Shown: positions 1 to 10,542 of the stretch, in pieces
Layout: every line of letters begins with the position of its first letter
Position numbering within the stretch: the first letter of the stretch is position 1
From: Chamaecrista fasciculata
Taxonomy: Eukaryota > Streptophyta > Magnoliopsida > Fabales > Fabaceae
Direction: 5' to 3'
NCBI GenBank assembly: GCA_003254925.1
Contig: QANZ01051397.1
Location: forward strand, 7,827 to 71,826
DNA: 64,000 nucleotides
Notes under the pieces: model-generated
Database searches by the model: none
Seen by the model: the letters and a program-made list of their open reading frames with translations, nothing else
What the model was told of the DNA's origin: nothing
Made by a program: the position numbers and the translations under genes

Positions 1-195
1 GAGAGTGAGTGGGGAGAGAGTGGTGGCATTTTTAATTTTTAATTGTTTTTTGCATTTTTTTTATTTCATTTATTTTTTTAAAGAAGTGGGAAGAGTGAGT
101 GGGAGAGAGTGGGTGATTTTTGTTTTCTTTTTTAATTTTTTAATTCACTATTTTTGACCAACCATAAAGGGTGGAGCCATATTATATAGTATAGA
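1..195 (-). mobile_element. Candidate Helitron 5' end (partial)
   Basis: Read on the minus strand from 195, the sequence begins TCTATACTATATAATATGGC, directly preceded by A. Plant Helitrons commonly start with TC followed by such a TATACTA-rich stretch and insert between A and T. The body would continue off the left edge through AG-rich simple sequence, so no CTRR end or 3' hairpin can be checked. The call rests on the terminus alone. Confidence 0.35.
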
Positions 196-204
196 TATAG
201 ATAT

Positions 205-600
205 ATATATAGTTTTTTCATAAATCGCTGCAGAGGATGAACTAGTTGCATTGGGTTTCTAAAATTTAAAAAATTTGATTAGAGTGCAAAAAAAATTGTT
301 TAAACTTTGAAAAATGACAAAATATCTCATGAATGTTTTATTTTATACAAATAATCTATTCTGTTAAAAATTTTAGTTTTTTCTGTTACTATTTAATTAT
401 AACAATAGTTTATTTTTAGTATTGATCAACGTAAAATATATATCAATAATTATAAAATTACAAAATAATTTTTTTTGAATGAAAATTTGAACAAATGGAG
501 TTATTTATACAAAATAAAAAATCTAAGGGGTATTTTGTCTTTTTTCAAAATTTAAGGGTTTTTGGCTCAATTACTAAAGTTCAAGGAGATTTTCTGCAAT
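205..600. other. AT-rich intergenic DNA, degenerate foldback repeat
   Basis: No gene is visible. The left part (about 275-320) and right part (about 540-605) are loosely inverted copies of each other around a very AT-rich centre, as in a decayed foldback MITE. No clean terminal repeat or target duplication remains. Confidence 0.3.
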
Positions 601-824
601 TTAACCTATAACAAATGAAATATTTTCTAAATATTTTAAAATATACTCATTATAATTTATATCTATACCTTTTCTTTTTCTAAATTGTAATATATTATTA
701 TAGAATGAAAAAAAATAACCCTCATTACATACAGAATGTCTCTTATATAAGTATAAATTTTGTGTTTTTATCTTTTGAACTCTTTTCCTCTTGAAAATTT
801 CCAAGAGATGAAAAATGGTAAAAA

Positions 825-2370
825 CTTCATTTTGGTCTTCAAATTATAAGATAAATCTTTTGTTTGGTTTTCAAACTTTCCTATTTGTTCCACTATTAGT
901 CAAAAATATTATTTCGTTTGATTTATATTGTTATTTTTAACTTAAACAATTGAAATTAATCATTTCTCTCTTATATATATATATATATGTCATAATAAGT
1001 AAGTTAATAACTTATCTTCAATTTTTGATTAAGAATGAATTTTTTCATTTCTTTGTCAATTCATTTATTTATGAGAGAGAATGGATTGATATAAGTTGTT
1101 TAGGTTAGAAATAAAGACAGAAATAAAAAAAAATCATATTTTTAAATTAATAATAAAACACTTTCTTTGGAGGGCTTGCACAGGTGCTTTGGCGACTAAT
1201 TGCAACCTTGCCAAGAGAAGGTGCTGCAGATCTTCTGTGTGCTCTGTCTGTTTGGAGTATGAGGAGTCTGTGAAACATGTGATTTTGACCTGTTGCTGGG
1301 CTGTGAAGGTATGGTTTGGTTGCTGTATTAATTTGAGGATAAATGTGGCTGATGTAACCAGTTTTGGTAAATGGTGTGAGGATATTATTGTGTTCAATTC
1401 TGATGTTGATGATTTTGTGAGATGTGCCATTGGTTTTGCTTGTTGGCATATTTGGAAGGAAAGGTGCTCTTGGGTTTTTGAGCATAAAGAGATTTGTCCT
1501 GCTGATGTATGTGCTAGAATTGATTTTAGTGTTTCAGAGTTTTGGAGAGTTAAATCTGTTGAATGTGCTGTTTCAAGTGGGAGGGTAATACTGGATTCTT
1601 GGTCTGCTCCTCCTAGTGATTGTTTGAAGGCAAATTGTGATGGGGCTTTTGATTTGAAGAATGGAAGGTGTGGCATTGGAGTGATTTTTAGAAATGCTGC
1701 GGGTATTGTTGTAGATGGTGTTAGTAGCTCATGTGTTGCCAAGTCGGCTTTTATGACTGAAGCACTTGCTCTTAGGAGAGTTGTGTCTATGGCTGTCTCT
1801 TTGAAGTATAATAATGTATGTTTTGAAACTGACTGCTGTGAATTAGTGAAGGCAGTGGCTGGTGATGTGATTGGGCAGTGGTGTTGTTCGGTCTTGATTG
1901 AAGATATTGTGAAGTTGTTAAAATTGTGTGCAGGTTCTTCTGTTTCTTTTGTTGGTAGAAGTGCAAACTTGGCTGCTGATTGATTAGCTATAAATGGTGC
2001 TAGGGAGATGTGCCATTTGGGTTGGGTTTGTATACCCCCATCTCCCCTTGCTGAGATTTTGGCTTTTGACTGTAGGGGTCTTGTGGATGCTGTTGGCATA
2101 GGTTAATTTGCTTGTTTTTGCTGCGTTTGTTGCTGATTTTAATATGGAGTCTGTACTGGTTTTTTTAGTTTGGTTTTTGTGGGGTTTAGGTGTGTTTGGA
2201 GTCTGTGTTTCTTTTGGTTTGAATTGGTGTTTGTAAGTTCGTGTTTGTTGGAATGAAATGATACTTTTGATAAAAAAAAAATACTAATAATAAAACAAAT
2301 GGACAAGTTTAAGAACCAAATGAAACCAAAAAAAGTTTTAGGACTAAAGACCAAAATGAGGTTTGGATCA
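825..2370. mobile_element. Foldback MITE split by a LINE insertion
   Basis: The left arm at about 825-890 (CTTCATTTTGGTCTTCAAA and following) is the imperfect reverse complement of the right arm at about 2295-2370, which holds GACCAAAATGAG. Without the LINE at 1161-2281 the element would be about 0.4 kb. It is therefore an older MITE into which the LINE inserted. Confidence 0.5.
1148..2297 (+). mobile_element. 5'-truncated LINE (RNase H tail) with 13-bp target duplication
   Basis: An open frame from 1096 to 1983 encodes the C-terminal end of a plant LINE polyprotein. First comes a zf-RVT-like Cys segment (C-x2-C followed by an H-x4-C region, about 1220-1300), then an RNase H fold with the NCDGAF motif near 1638 and an ETD motif near 1829. 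A TGA at 1981-1983 interrupts the homologous frame, which continues to about 2105. A short poly(A) at 2272-2281 ends the element. TAATAATAAAACA flanks it exactly at 1148-1160 and 2285-2297, which marks target-primed insertion and shows the 5' truncation occurred on insertion. It lacks most of ORF2 and is dead. Confidence 0.85.
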
Positions 2371-2381
2371 ATGAAAAATCT

Positions 2382-2612
2382 AACGTATCCTCGCGCCAGA
2401 ATCCAAAAAAAAAACTGGCGCTACGTTGAATTCACAGGGTTAACGATTAGTCGGTTATACTAACTGCCACACTCTGTGACTCTCGCTCCCGAGATATTCC
2501 TGAACTACCTGATTGGCTCCTCCTTCTCCCACCAAATTCACGCTTTCCCACTACTATTACTTTCTCTCTCTTGCATCTTTACTTCATTCTCTCTCTCTTT
2601 TTCTGTTTCGAA
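2382..2612 (+). promoter_or_regulatory. Upstream region and leader of the purple acid phosphatase gene
   Basis: The sequence changes here from repeat-derived AT-rich DNA to a CT-rich leader (about 2510-2605, many TCTCTC runs) ending just before the chosen ATG. An in-frame ATG at 2571 would add 14 residues. The ATG at 2613 is preferred because it places a normal signal peptide at the N-terminus. No clear TATA box was found. Confidence 0.45.
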
Positions 2613-5600
2613 ATGGAAGTTTCCAGAGCGATTGATTTTCATTTTCTCATTCTCTTTCTTCGCTTTCTTGCTTCGCTTCTTCTGCTGAATCTCCTCCTTC
2701 CCATCGCCGTCGTCCGATGCGACATTCCGACGACCCTCGACGGTCCTTTTGAGCCCGTCACCGTTCCTTTCGATCCTTCTCTGCGCGGCGTCGCCGTCGA
2801 TTTGCCCGACACCGATCCCCGCGTTCGCCGCCGTGCCTGGGGTTTCGAGCCTGAGCAGATTTCTGTGTCTCTCTCGGCTACCTACGATTCGGTTTGGATC
2901 TCATGGATCACAGGTATTCTTGATTTATTTATTTGAGTTTATTGATGGTTAGTTATTGAGAACATTAATTGATTTGGTTGGTGATTATCGAACTTATCAG
3001 AGGTTAAACTGCTTCGTTTTAATAAGCAATGATCTACTCTGGGGAATGTGACTTTTCTTTATGATTCTTTGTTCATAGACTCAGCAACTGATTTTCTAAG
3101 TTCTAGTCATACATGGAATTTCAGTTTTGAATTTATAAAGATCGTCAAAATGGTCCTATTATCACTATATTTTTTGTGGATAGTGATTATGTGCGGAAGG
3201 GAACATTCTAATTATCTAATCTGGAATAGAGAGTCAAAATAATGGATGAGGCTGATGTTTTGGAACAAATATGTAAATCTTATACTCATATTACTCTGTT
3301 GATCAAGAACGCTGAATGTTGTGGATAACATCAGGGGAATTTCAAATCGGTTACAATATCAAGCCATTGGACCCCAAAGCTGTGGCAAGTCTTGTTTATT
3401 ATGGAACATCAGGATATGCATTAGTACATGAAGCCAAAGGGCAATCTCTCATCTACAGTCAACTTTATCCTTTTGAAGGGCTTCAGAACTATACTTCTGG
3501 AATCATCCATCATGTTCGACTTACAGGTGAGCTTTCTAAAGTTAGAATTCGATGAAAATGGTACTGTTGACATATCTGACATCAATCTCTTATATCTGTT
3601 CAGTTTTCTCTTTTAAAGATACATTATTCTTCCTATATATAAGTTATTCTTCCTATATTAATAATGGTTAGTTGGTCACTGGTCTTGAACACTGTTTAAA
3701 AAAGGATCGAATACAGTGTAATACTTTCAGATCTTGCACGTCATGCTGTCCATACTTGTCCTTGTTCATGCTTCCTAGCCTATCAGCATTAAGAAAGTTC
3801 AAGAAGTTTCCTGTATGATTGTCTCACGTTACTATTTTCCCCCTAAGTCACATATTACAGGTTACTAAAACAGGTTTCCTTCCATGTAGGTCTGGAACCA
3901 GACACATATTACTACTACAAATGTGGAGACCCCGCATTGGAAGCCATGAGCGATCTCCATTATTTCAAGACAATGCCAGCTTCTAGTCCACTGAGTTACC
4001 CAGAAAGAATTGCTGTGGTCGGAGATCTTGGTCTTACATATAATACAACTACAACCATCAGTCACCTGATTAACAATAAACCTGAACTTGTTCTATTGGT
4101 TGGTGATGTAACCTATGCAAATCTGTACCTAACAAATGGAACTGGCTCCGATTGCTATTCTTGCTCATTTTCAGACACTCCCATACATGAGACCTACCAG
4201 CCTCGATGGGATTATTGGGGAAGGTACAAGAAAAATTTGTAAATTTTTCGAAATTTTTATTGCTGATGGAAATGTTTTGCTTATCATTATCTTTTTTTTT
4301 TTTTTCTGTTATAATAATTGAATAATTCCAGGTTTATGCAGAGTTTGATTTCCAAAGTTCCGATAATGGTGGTAGAAGGAAATCATGAAATAGAACAACA
4401 GGCATTTAACAAGACATTTGTGGCTTACAGTTCTAGGTTTTCTTTCCCTTCTGAAGAAAGTGGATCTTCATCCACTTTTTACTACTCTTTTAATGCTGGG
4501 GGAATCCATTTTATAATGCTTGGGGCTTACATTGCTTATGATAAATCAGGTAATTCATTCATTCCTTCGAATGTATAATTAATTGTATTGCATGTGATTA
4601 GGTTTATGATTATTAGTATTATTGTCAGTAGGCTAGCTTATCAAACAACAATCAAAAGATAGCTGTGTATAAAAAAATATATATATAAAGGAAGAATGAA
4701 TTTAGAAGTTTTGAAGATATACTTGAACATAATGATTAATTAAAAGTATTCATGTACTAATGGCTGAGTTTTAAAAAGCCTTGGCCATTAATTAAAAGTT
4801 GTGTTTTTCATTTATATCTAAGAAGAATTAACTTTGGTTATGACTTGCCAGCTGAACAGTATAAGTGGCTGCAGACGGATCTGGCTAGGCTTGATAGGTC
4901 CATAACTCCCTGGCTTGTAGCTACTTGGCATAATCCATGGTACAGTTCTTACAGGCCACATTACAGAGATGCAGAGTGTATGAGAGTCTCAATGGAAGAA
5001 CTGCTATACTCGTATGGTGTGGATATAGTATTTAATGGGCATGTAAGTTAACTTTTTCTATTAATAATAGAATCTAGATAATTTTTTTTTCACTTTCTTC
5101 CAATGCAAGACACATAATGAAAGATAGATAAAGTCTTTTTGCCTTGATTTACTACAGGGTCTTTGTAGACTTTATGTGTATGAAAGATAACTAATAATGT
5201 AGTTACGTTTATATTAGTAAGTAATTCCTTCCTTTTAAATATATGATTTAAAATGTCTGTATGCCTTCTACCTGTGCTCAATGTAAGCTTGTTGTCTAGA
5301 GGCTTATGGAACTACTGACACACACTTTGAGAAATATGTAAATGATTCTGAAATGAATGATCTCTCCTTCCTAAGCTTTGAGACTGTACTTAATTGTTTG
5401 GTGCTGCAAATTGATGAGCAGGTACATGCTTATGAGAGGTCAAATCGAGTTTACAATTACAGTTTAGATCCATGTGGTCCTCTATATATCACAGTTGGGG
5501 ATGGAGGTAATCGAGAAAAGATGGCGATTACATATGCTGATGATCCTGGAAATTGTCCCGATCCATCAATTACTCCTGATCCTTATATGGGAGGCTTTTG

Positions 5601-6382
5601 TGCAACAAATTTTACATTTGGCCCAGCCAAGGGAAAGTTCTGTTGGGATAGACAACCAGAGTTTAGTGCTTTCAGAGAAAGTAGCTTTGGCCATGGGATT
5701 CTGGAGGTACAACTATCAAAACTTTCTGGAACAAGACCTATTTTCAATAAGATAGAATATAAATTACACCTCAGTACACTTATTTGATGAGTAGTTAAGC
5801 AATAAAAGCTAAAGCTACATCATGTCAAAGTCTGATGCCATGATTTTTTGCTTTAGAATTGGTTCATTTAGATTCATAAACCTTTGAGATGCACGAGTAT
5901 GAAACTTTGCACTCAAGTATTTAAGTTGGATAGACCAAAACCCAGCAACCTCATTCATACCATCCTGTATTTTAGGTACTTTTCACTACTATTTTTATTT
6001 TTTACAAAAAAATCCATGTTATTATTCAAAATTTTCATATGTAACAATATTTTCTGTTTTACTTTTTTTTTGGCTTGAGAGTAATGGTAGCATTGAGAGG
6101 AACTGAAGCATTCAGAGTGTGTACAAAATCCATTTTAAAATTTGAATTCTGCAGTGTATGCAGCCGCTAACTGAGTGTAGAAAGTTTCTGAATGCTTTGA
6201 AAATCTCTGAAATAGCTTCAATATGTAATTTTCAGGTAAAAAATGAAACATGGGCTCTGTGGACTTGGTATCGAAATCAGGACTCTGGTAATGAAGTGGG
6301 GGATCAAATTTACATCGTTAGACAACCTGAGAAATGTCATATTCATCAGACGGTGAAAAGAAATTGCTCTGCAGACATTTAA
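2613..6382 (+). CDS. PAP15: Purple acid phosphatase, PAP15-like (7 exons, complete)
   Basis: Binuclear-metal phosphatase that releases phosphate from organic esters; PAP15 of Arabidopsis is a phytase-type member. Exons: 2613-2913, 3335-3526, 3890-4223, 4332-4549, 4852-5042, 5422-5706, 6236-6382, all GT-AG with matching phases, giving 555 residues (Arabidopsis PAP15 is about 530). Residues 1-36 are a hydrophobic signal peptide, so the product is probably secreted or vacuolar. An Fn3-like N-domain (LPDTDPRVRRR, then GFEPEQISVSLS) precedes the metallophosphoesterase domain. All seven metal ligands are present: D210 (GDLG), D237 and Y240 (GDVTY), N293 (GNHE), H375 (WHNPWYSSY), H412 and H414 (NGHVHAYE). 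The C-terminal segment NETWALWTWYRNQD is typical of this clade. No frame damage is seen. Assignment to the PAP15 clade rests on remembered similarity; another close PAP clade is possible. Confidence 0.95.
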
Positions 6383-6803
6383 ATTCATGAGGAGGTGGAA
6401 AAGGTAAAGGTAAAGGTCAATGGAGATTGAAGAGTAAGCACCCAATCCTTGTTTTGTGGCTGACTGCACTTAAAATTCTTGTTTGTTAGCTATAGATACA
6501 CAGAATGTAAAGCTAATGAGTGAAGCCATTTAAATTCTTGTTTTGAGAATGAAAAATGCTGATACAAATATACAATGCATTGACATATAGTTTTCTTGTT
6601 TTTTTTTTGGGCCATGTACATTGACATATAGTTGAGCCTACATATAGTTTTCTTTTGGTAAGATGAGCCAAGAGTAACTTTAGTATTTGAATAATGAACT
6701 AAGAGCGAGTTCCATTTTACATCTCTACATCAATTTTAATTTGGTCATTGCAGTTTAAAAATTTGCAATTAAAACAACATAATGTTCATTTTTTTTATGG
6801 GTT
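6383..6803. other. 3' flank of the phosphatase gene
   Basis: AT-rich, no coding potential. It probably holds the phosphatase 3' UTR and poly(A) signals. A short direct repeat (ACATATAGTT with TTTTCTTGTT or TTTTCTTTTGG) occurs around 6585-6655. Confidence 0.4.
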
Positions 6804-7062
6804 AGTCTAAGATGCAAAGTTTGATTCTTACATGGGATGCAAATGTTAATGTGACATAATTATAGCCATTGATATAATTTAATGTTGAAATATAATAAAA
6901 AAGATAATAAATTTTTTAATCAATAACAACTGTGTATGAACAACTGTGTATGGAGTCACATCACTACTTATATACAACTAACTATTCCACGTGTCATTAT
7001 TTTATTGGCTCATAACCCCATTGCATCACATGTCAAGAATCAAACTTTGCATTATAGACTTA
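6804..7062. mobile_element. Foldback MITE (about 260 bp)
   Basis: The left arm (6804-6845: AGTCTAAGATGCAAAGTTTG and on) pairs with the right arm (7020-7062: CAAACTTTGCATTATAGACT) over about 40 bp with few mismatches. The centre is AT-rich and non-coding. I could not define the target duplication. Confidence 0.6.
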
Positions 7063-7694
7063 CTCTTTCTTTAGGCCGATTCCTACCATATATCATAATG
7101 CGTTTTTCATCATTACTTCAAACCGAAGTTGAATCATATCCATTAAGTATCTATTTATAATAAATGATTCAAAGGTACATCTTAAGCACTATTTATATGT
7201 ATCGTCTCTGTTTCTTTATTTTTGGTAATACCGATGCTTTCTCTGTTAAGGTTATGATTAATTCAAAAGTCCACTAACAAAAACTTCATCAAAAGGTTAC
7301 CTTTATAAATGTATAGTAGTTGTGAGCATGCAAAGCAAATAACCTTTCAAAAAATTTTAAGCTCATAATCATTGAAATAGTATATGAAAAAACCCTTACA
7401 TACACTGTTCTTTACATCCCACAAAATCCACTCAATCTGAGTAACATAATCATATATATAAAAAAATAACAACAAATTTTAAACAAAAATAAAGATTCCC
7501 CAATCAGCAAGAGAACCAAGAAAAAAAGTACCAGAAAAATGCAAAAACTGTTTTTTTGTGGTTAACTCAAAGTATCCTTTCAGCCGACAGACCAAGGACT
7601 ATTCCTCTTGTGCTCCATTTAAGGGTCTGTTGTCGGCTAATTGGTTGCTGCATACCCATGGCGGAAGATTCGAACCCGACATGTTTGTTATGGA
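7063..7694. other. Intergenic DNA at the 3' side of the RING gene
   Basis: AT-rich sequence with no recognised gene. The part adjoining 7694 (about 7550-7694) probably carries the 3' UTR of the minus-strand RING gene. Confidence 0.3.
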
Positions 7695-8807
7695 TCAGAA
7701 AATGTCAAGAATTTCCAAAATAAAATTGTTGCAGAGAGGGCAATTCCCTTTGGTGACAGTGAGTTCCCTAGAACACATCCTGCAAAAGGCATGTCCACAT
7801 GGTACAAACGCAGGCCCTTTATGCTTCACCATACACACACAGCAATCATTCTCTATGCCTCCTTCATCTTCCTCATCATACTCCTCATCGTCAATTTCAT
7901 CATCATCATCTTCCATTCTATACCTCGATCCCTCAAGCCCCATTTGCCGATCCGTCTCCTCCAGTAAATCCATCAGCGACATCGTCATTCCTCCTCCTCC
8001 ATTCCCCGAATCATCCTCATCGTCTTCATCATCATAATCCTCCTCGTCGCCGTCGCCGTCGTCGTTGTTGTACGCCTTCGCCGCCGCAGCCTCCGCCGCC
8101 TCCTGTGCCGCCACCGCCTCTCTCGCCGACATCTGCCTGTGCTCTCCCTTCGACTTCGTTCCCAACGCCCGCCCGTCCTCGTCTGTCTCGTCGTCGTCAT
8201 CGTTGCTGTCTCGGAATGTCACCACACGCTCTCGCCGGATCGAATCCGCACGCACCGCCGCGGCGAGGCGCGCGGAGTTAGGTCGGGACATTTGTGGCTT
8301 AAGCTTGTCGCCGTAGGAGGCATCGCCGATCATCCGCGTCGAGCCTTGGCGCGTCACGGTCGGTGCGGCTTCGTCGTATCCCTTAGGATCTGCCATGTGA
8401 TGAGTGGCGGAATCGTCGGCGGCGGAGGATGCCTCTAATGTGAGTACTGGAAGCGAGATCTCAAGAGGAGGAGATTGTTCAGAATCTTCAGATTCGTCTT
8501 GTAGTGATGATTTGGTGAAATTCTGGATATGGATAGGGATAGAGAGATCTGAAGCGGGGATAAGAATGGAGGAAGTCCAAGCAGATCCGGCACGCTTGAG
8601 CCGAAGCTTGTCCTTGAAGGCTTTCCAAGATTTGCGATCCTTCTTGTTGGATTCGTCTTCGCGAATGATATCGAGGAGAGTTCGTCGATGATTGCACGGC
8701 GCGTCGGCGTTAGCGGCGGCGGCAACGGCGGCTCTGTTGGCTAAAACGTCGTCGAGAGTTAATCCGGCAAGCGAGTTTTGGTGGTGGCTACCCGCTGCTG
8801 CTGGCAT
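7695..8807 (-). CDS. C3HC4 RING-HC protein, probable E3 ubiquitin ligase (single exon)
   Basis: Intronless 370-residue frame. The RING finger is at the very C-terminus (residues 322-361) with the complete ligand pattern C-x2-C-x11-C-x-H-x2-C-x2-C-x10-C-x2-C, followed by the tail FILEILDIF. RING-HC domains recruit E2 enzymes, so a ubiquitin-ligase role follows from the family; the substrate is unknown. The N-terminus has a conserved-looking segment (LAGLTLDDVLANRAA, then HRRTLLDIIREDES). The middle is low-complexity: Ala-rich stretches and long runs of Asp/Glu at about 240-320, likely disordered. The CAT at 8805-8807 gives the first in-frame Met. The plus-strand frames over this gene are composition shadows. 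Its upstream leader region is duplicated at 9352-9853. Confidence 0.9.
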   Translation of the reverse strand: MPAAAGSHHQNSLAGLTLDDVLANRAAVAAAANADAPCNHRRTLLDIIREDESNKKDRKSWKAFKDKLRLKRAGSAWTSSILIPASDLSIPIHIQNFTKSSLQDESEDSEQSPPLEISLPVLTLEASSAADDSATHHMADPKGYDEAAPTVTRQGSTRMIGDASYGDKLKPQMSRPNSARLAAAVRADSIRRERVVTFRDSNDDDDETDEDGRALGTKSKGEHRQMSAREAVAAQEAAEAAAAKAYNNDDGDGDEEDYDDEDDEDDSGNGGGGMTMSLMDLLEETDRQMGLEGSRYRMEDDDDEIDDEEYDEEDEGGIENDCCVCMVKHKGPAFVPCGHAFCRMCSRELTVTKGNCPLCNNFILEILDIF

Positions 8808-8820
8808 TTGACCATAAACA

Positions 8821-8973
8821 GGTATTCTCCGGTGACCTTCCTCTGTTTTGATTTTTGATTTTTCATGGTGCCGGAAATTATGGAAAAAGTTGTTAGGAGT
8901 TCATTTTCCCGAGAAAATTACGGTGACAAACTGGAAAATCGACACAAGAGAGGGAAGATTTTACATATAGATT
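8821..8973. repeat. Duplicated RING-gene leader segment, copy 1
   Basis: About 150 bp immediately upstream of the RING start codon. It is repeated at 9352-9853 in the same orientation with about 85-90% identity by eye (shared blocks: CCTCTGTTTTGATTTTTGAT and TTTTCCCGAGAAAATTAC). This copy is uninterrupted and so shows the pre-insertion state of the hAT site at 9399-9406. Confidence 0.8.
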
Positions 8974-9342
8974 AGGCCAAAATGTAAATTTGGTCCCATG
9001 TCTTTTGTTCAGTTTGCAATTTGATCCTATAACTTTTTTTGTTACATTTTTTTTTCCATATAGTTTTTTGTTGCAGATTTGGTCTCATATCTTAGGGTCT
9101 ATTGTAGAGTTGGTCTTATATCTTTGGGTTATGTGAAGTGGTTTCATATCTTCGTAAAAAGATCAATTAACGATTAATCATTTTGTAAAGATATGAGACT
9201 AATTATGCAACCTTACCAAAAAATATGAGACTAAATTGAGACCTTTTGCAAACATATGAGATTAAAAGTGTAACAAAAAAATATACATAACCAAATTGAA
9301 AACTTAGCAAAAGATATGGGACTAAATTTACGCTTTTGACCT
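8974..9342. mobile_element. Foldback MITE, 'GGTCAAA / TTTGACC' family
   Basis: Starts AGGCCAAAATGTAAATTTGG and ends with the inverted equivalent CGCTTTTGACCT. The arms of about 150 bp carry repeated 'TTTGGTCTCATATCTTT' phrases and pair around 9170. Members of the same family lie at 10052-10542 and 28655-29036. This one sits exactly between the two copies of the duplicated RING leader. Confidence 0.7.
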
Positions 9343-9351
9343 ATAAATTAA

Positions 9352-9853
9352 CTAATTCTCCGGCGACCTTCCTCTGTTTTGATTTTTGATTTTTCATGCC
9401 GAAAATTAGCACTGTCAAAACGGGCTTAGGCCCGCGGGCCGGCCCGGCCCGCCCGCTAAATGGGCGGGCTTGGGCTTAAAAAATTTGGCCCGTTTAAAAA
9501 CGGGCCTAAACGGTCCGGCCCGTTTAGCCCGTGGACTAAATGGTCCGGCCCGTTTAGGCCCGTTTACATTTTTTTAAAAAAAATTTGCATGTAAAAATGT
9601 TTAGGCCCGCGGGCCGGCCCGCCCGCTAAATGGGCGGGCTTGGGTTTAAAAAATTTGGCCCGTTTAAAAACGGGCCTAAACGGCCCGGCCCGTTTAGCCC
9701 GTGGCCCGTAACGGGCCGGGGCGGGCCGGGCCGGGCCGGCCCGTTTAACAGTGCTACCGAAAATGATGGAAAAAGTCGTCTGGCGTTACATTTTCCCGAG
9801 AAAATTACAATGACAAACTGTAAAATCGACATAAGAAAGAGAACATTTTACAT
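9352..9853. repeat. Duplicated RING-gene leader segment, copy 2 (interrupted)
   Basis: Second copy of 8821-8973. It resumes at 9757 after the 350-bp hAT MITE (9407-9756). Outside the insertion it aligns colinearly with copy 1. Confidence 0.8.
9407..9756. mobile_element. GC-rich hAT-type MITE with 8-bp target duplication
   Basis: Terminal repeats TAGCACTGTCAAAACGGGC (5') and its near-exact inverse ending in ACAGTGCTA (3'). CCGAAAAT flanks it at 9399-9406 and 9757-9764; an 8-bp duplication is the hAT signature. The interior is unusual, built of GGGCC/CCCGC palindromes and the phrase TAAATGGGCGGGCTTGGG in two direct copies (about 9457 and 9628). No transposase. The empty site is visible in the paralogous segment near 8869. 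Confidence 0.85.
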
Positions 9854-10051
9854 AAAAATTTATTAGTGGATGAAATTTACACTTTCTATTTGGATGAATA
9901 CTCATCTTGGTCCATTTTTTTTTAAAAAAAAGTTTAAATTGGTATATTATTTATACGACTTTGAACTTTAGTGCGACTATTTTGAACTAAAAATTACATA
10001 GACGAGGGATCAATTTGAAACTTTTAAAAGATAATGGAGTAAAATAAATTT

Positions 10052-10542
10052 CGTCAAAGTTCAAATTTAGTCTTATATCTTTTGCTCAGTTCTCAATTTG
10101 GTCTTATATTTTTTTTTGTTGCACTTTTGGTCCAATATCTTTGCAAAAGGTCCCAATTTGGTCTCATATTTTTTGGTCATGTTGCAGAAATGGTCTCATA
10201 TCTTTACAAAAAGATCAACCGTTAGTTGATCTTTTTGCAAAGATATGTGACCATTTCTGCATCTAATCGAAAGACATAGGACCAATTTTACAACTGACTC
10301 AAAGATATAAGACCAAATTTATAACAAAAATACATATGGGACCAAATTGAGACCTGACCCAAAAATATGGGACGAAAAGTGCAATAAAAAAAGATATGAG
10401 GCCAAATTGAGAATTGAGCAAAAGATATGGAACCAAATTGAGACCTGACCCAAAAGTATGAGACCAAAAGTGCACCAAAAAAAAAATATGAGATCAAATT
10501 AGGAACTGAGCAAAAGATATGGACCAAATTTGCATTTTGACC
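10052..10542. mobile_element. Foldback MITE, 'GGTCAAA / TTTGACC' family
   Basis: Left end GTCAAAGTTCAAATTTAGTC and right end AAATTTGCATTTTGACC are inverted. The two arms, about 170 and 300 bp, are built of repeated 'TTTGGTCYYATATCTTT' phrases around a palindromic centre near 10210-10235 (AAAAGATCAAC / GTTGATCTTTT). The right arm contains an extra internal duplication, making this copy longer than its relatives. Confidence 0.7.

Noticed and set aside
1134..2099. 321-codon minus-strand frame
   Set aside because: Shadow of the LINE RNase H region; the plus strand carries the recognisable zinc-finger and RNase H motifs.
7558..8438. Several plus-strand Ser/Pro-rich frames
   Set aside because: Antisense shadows of the RING gene caused by its Asp/Glu codon repeats; the minus frame holds the complete C3HC4 pattern.
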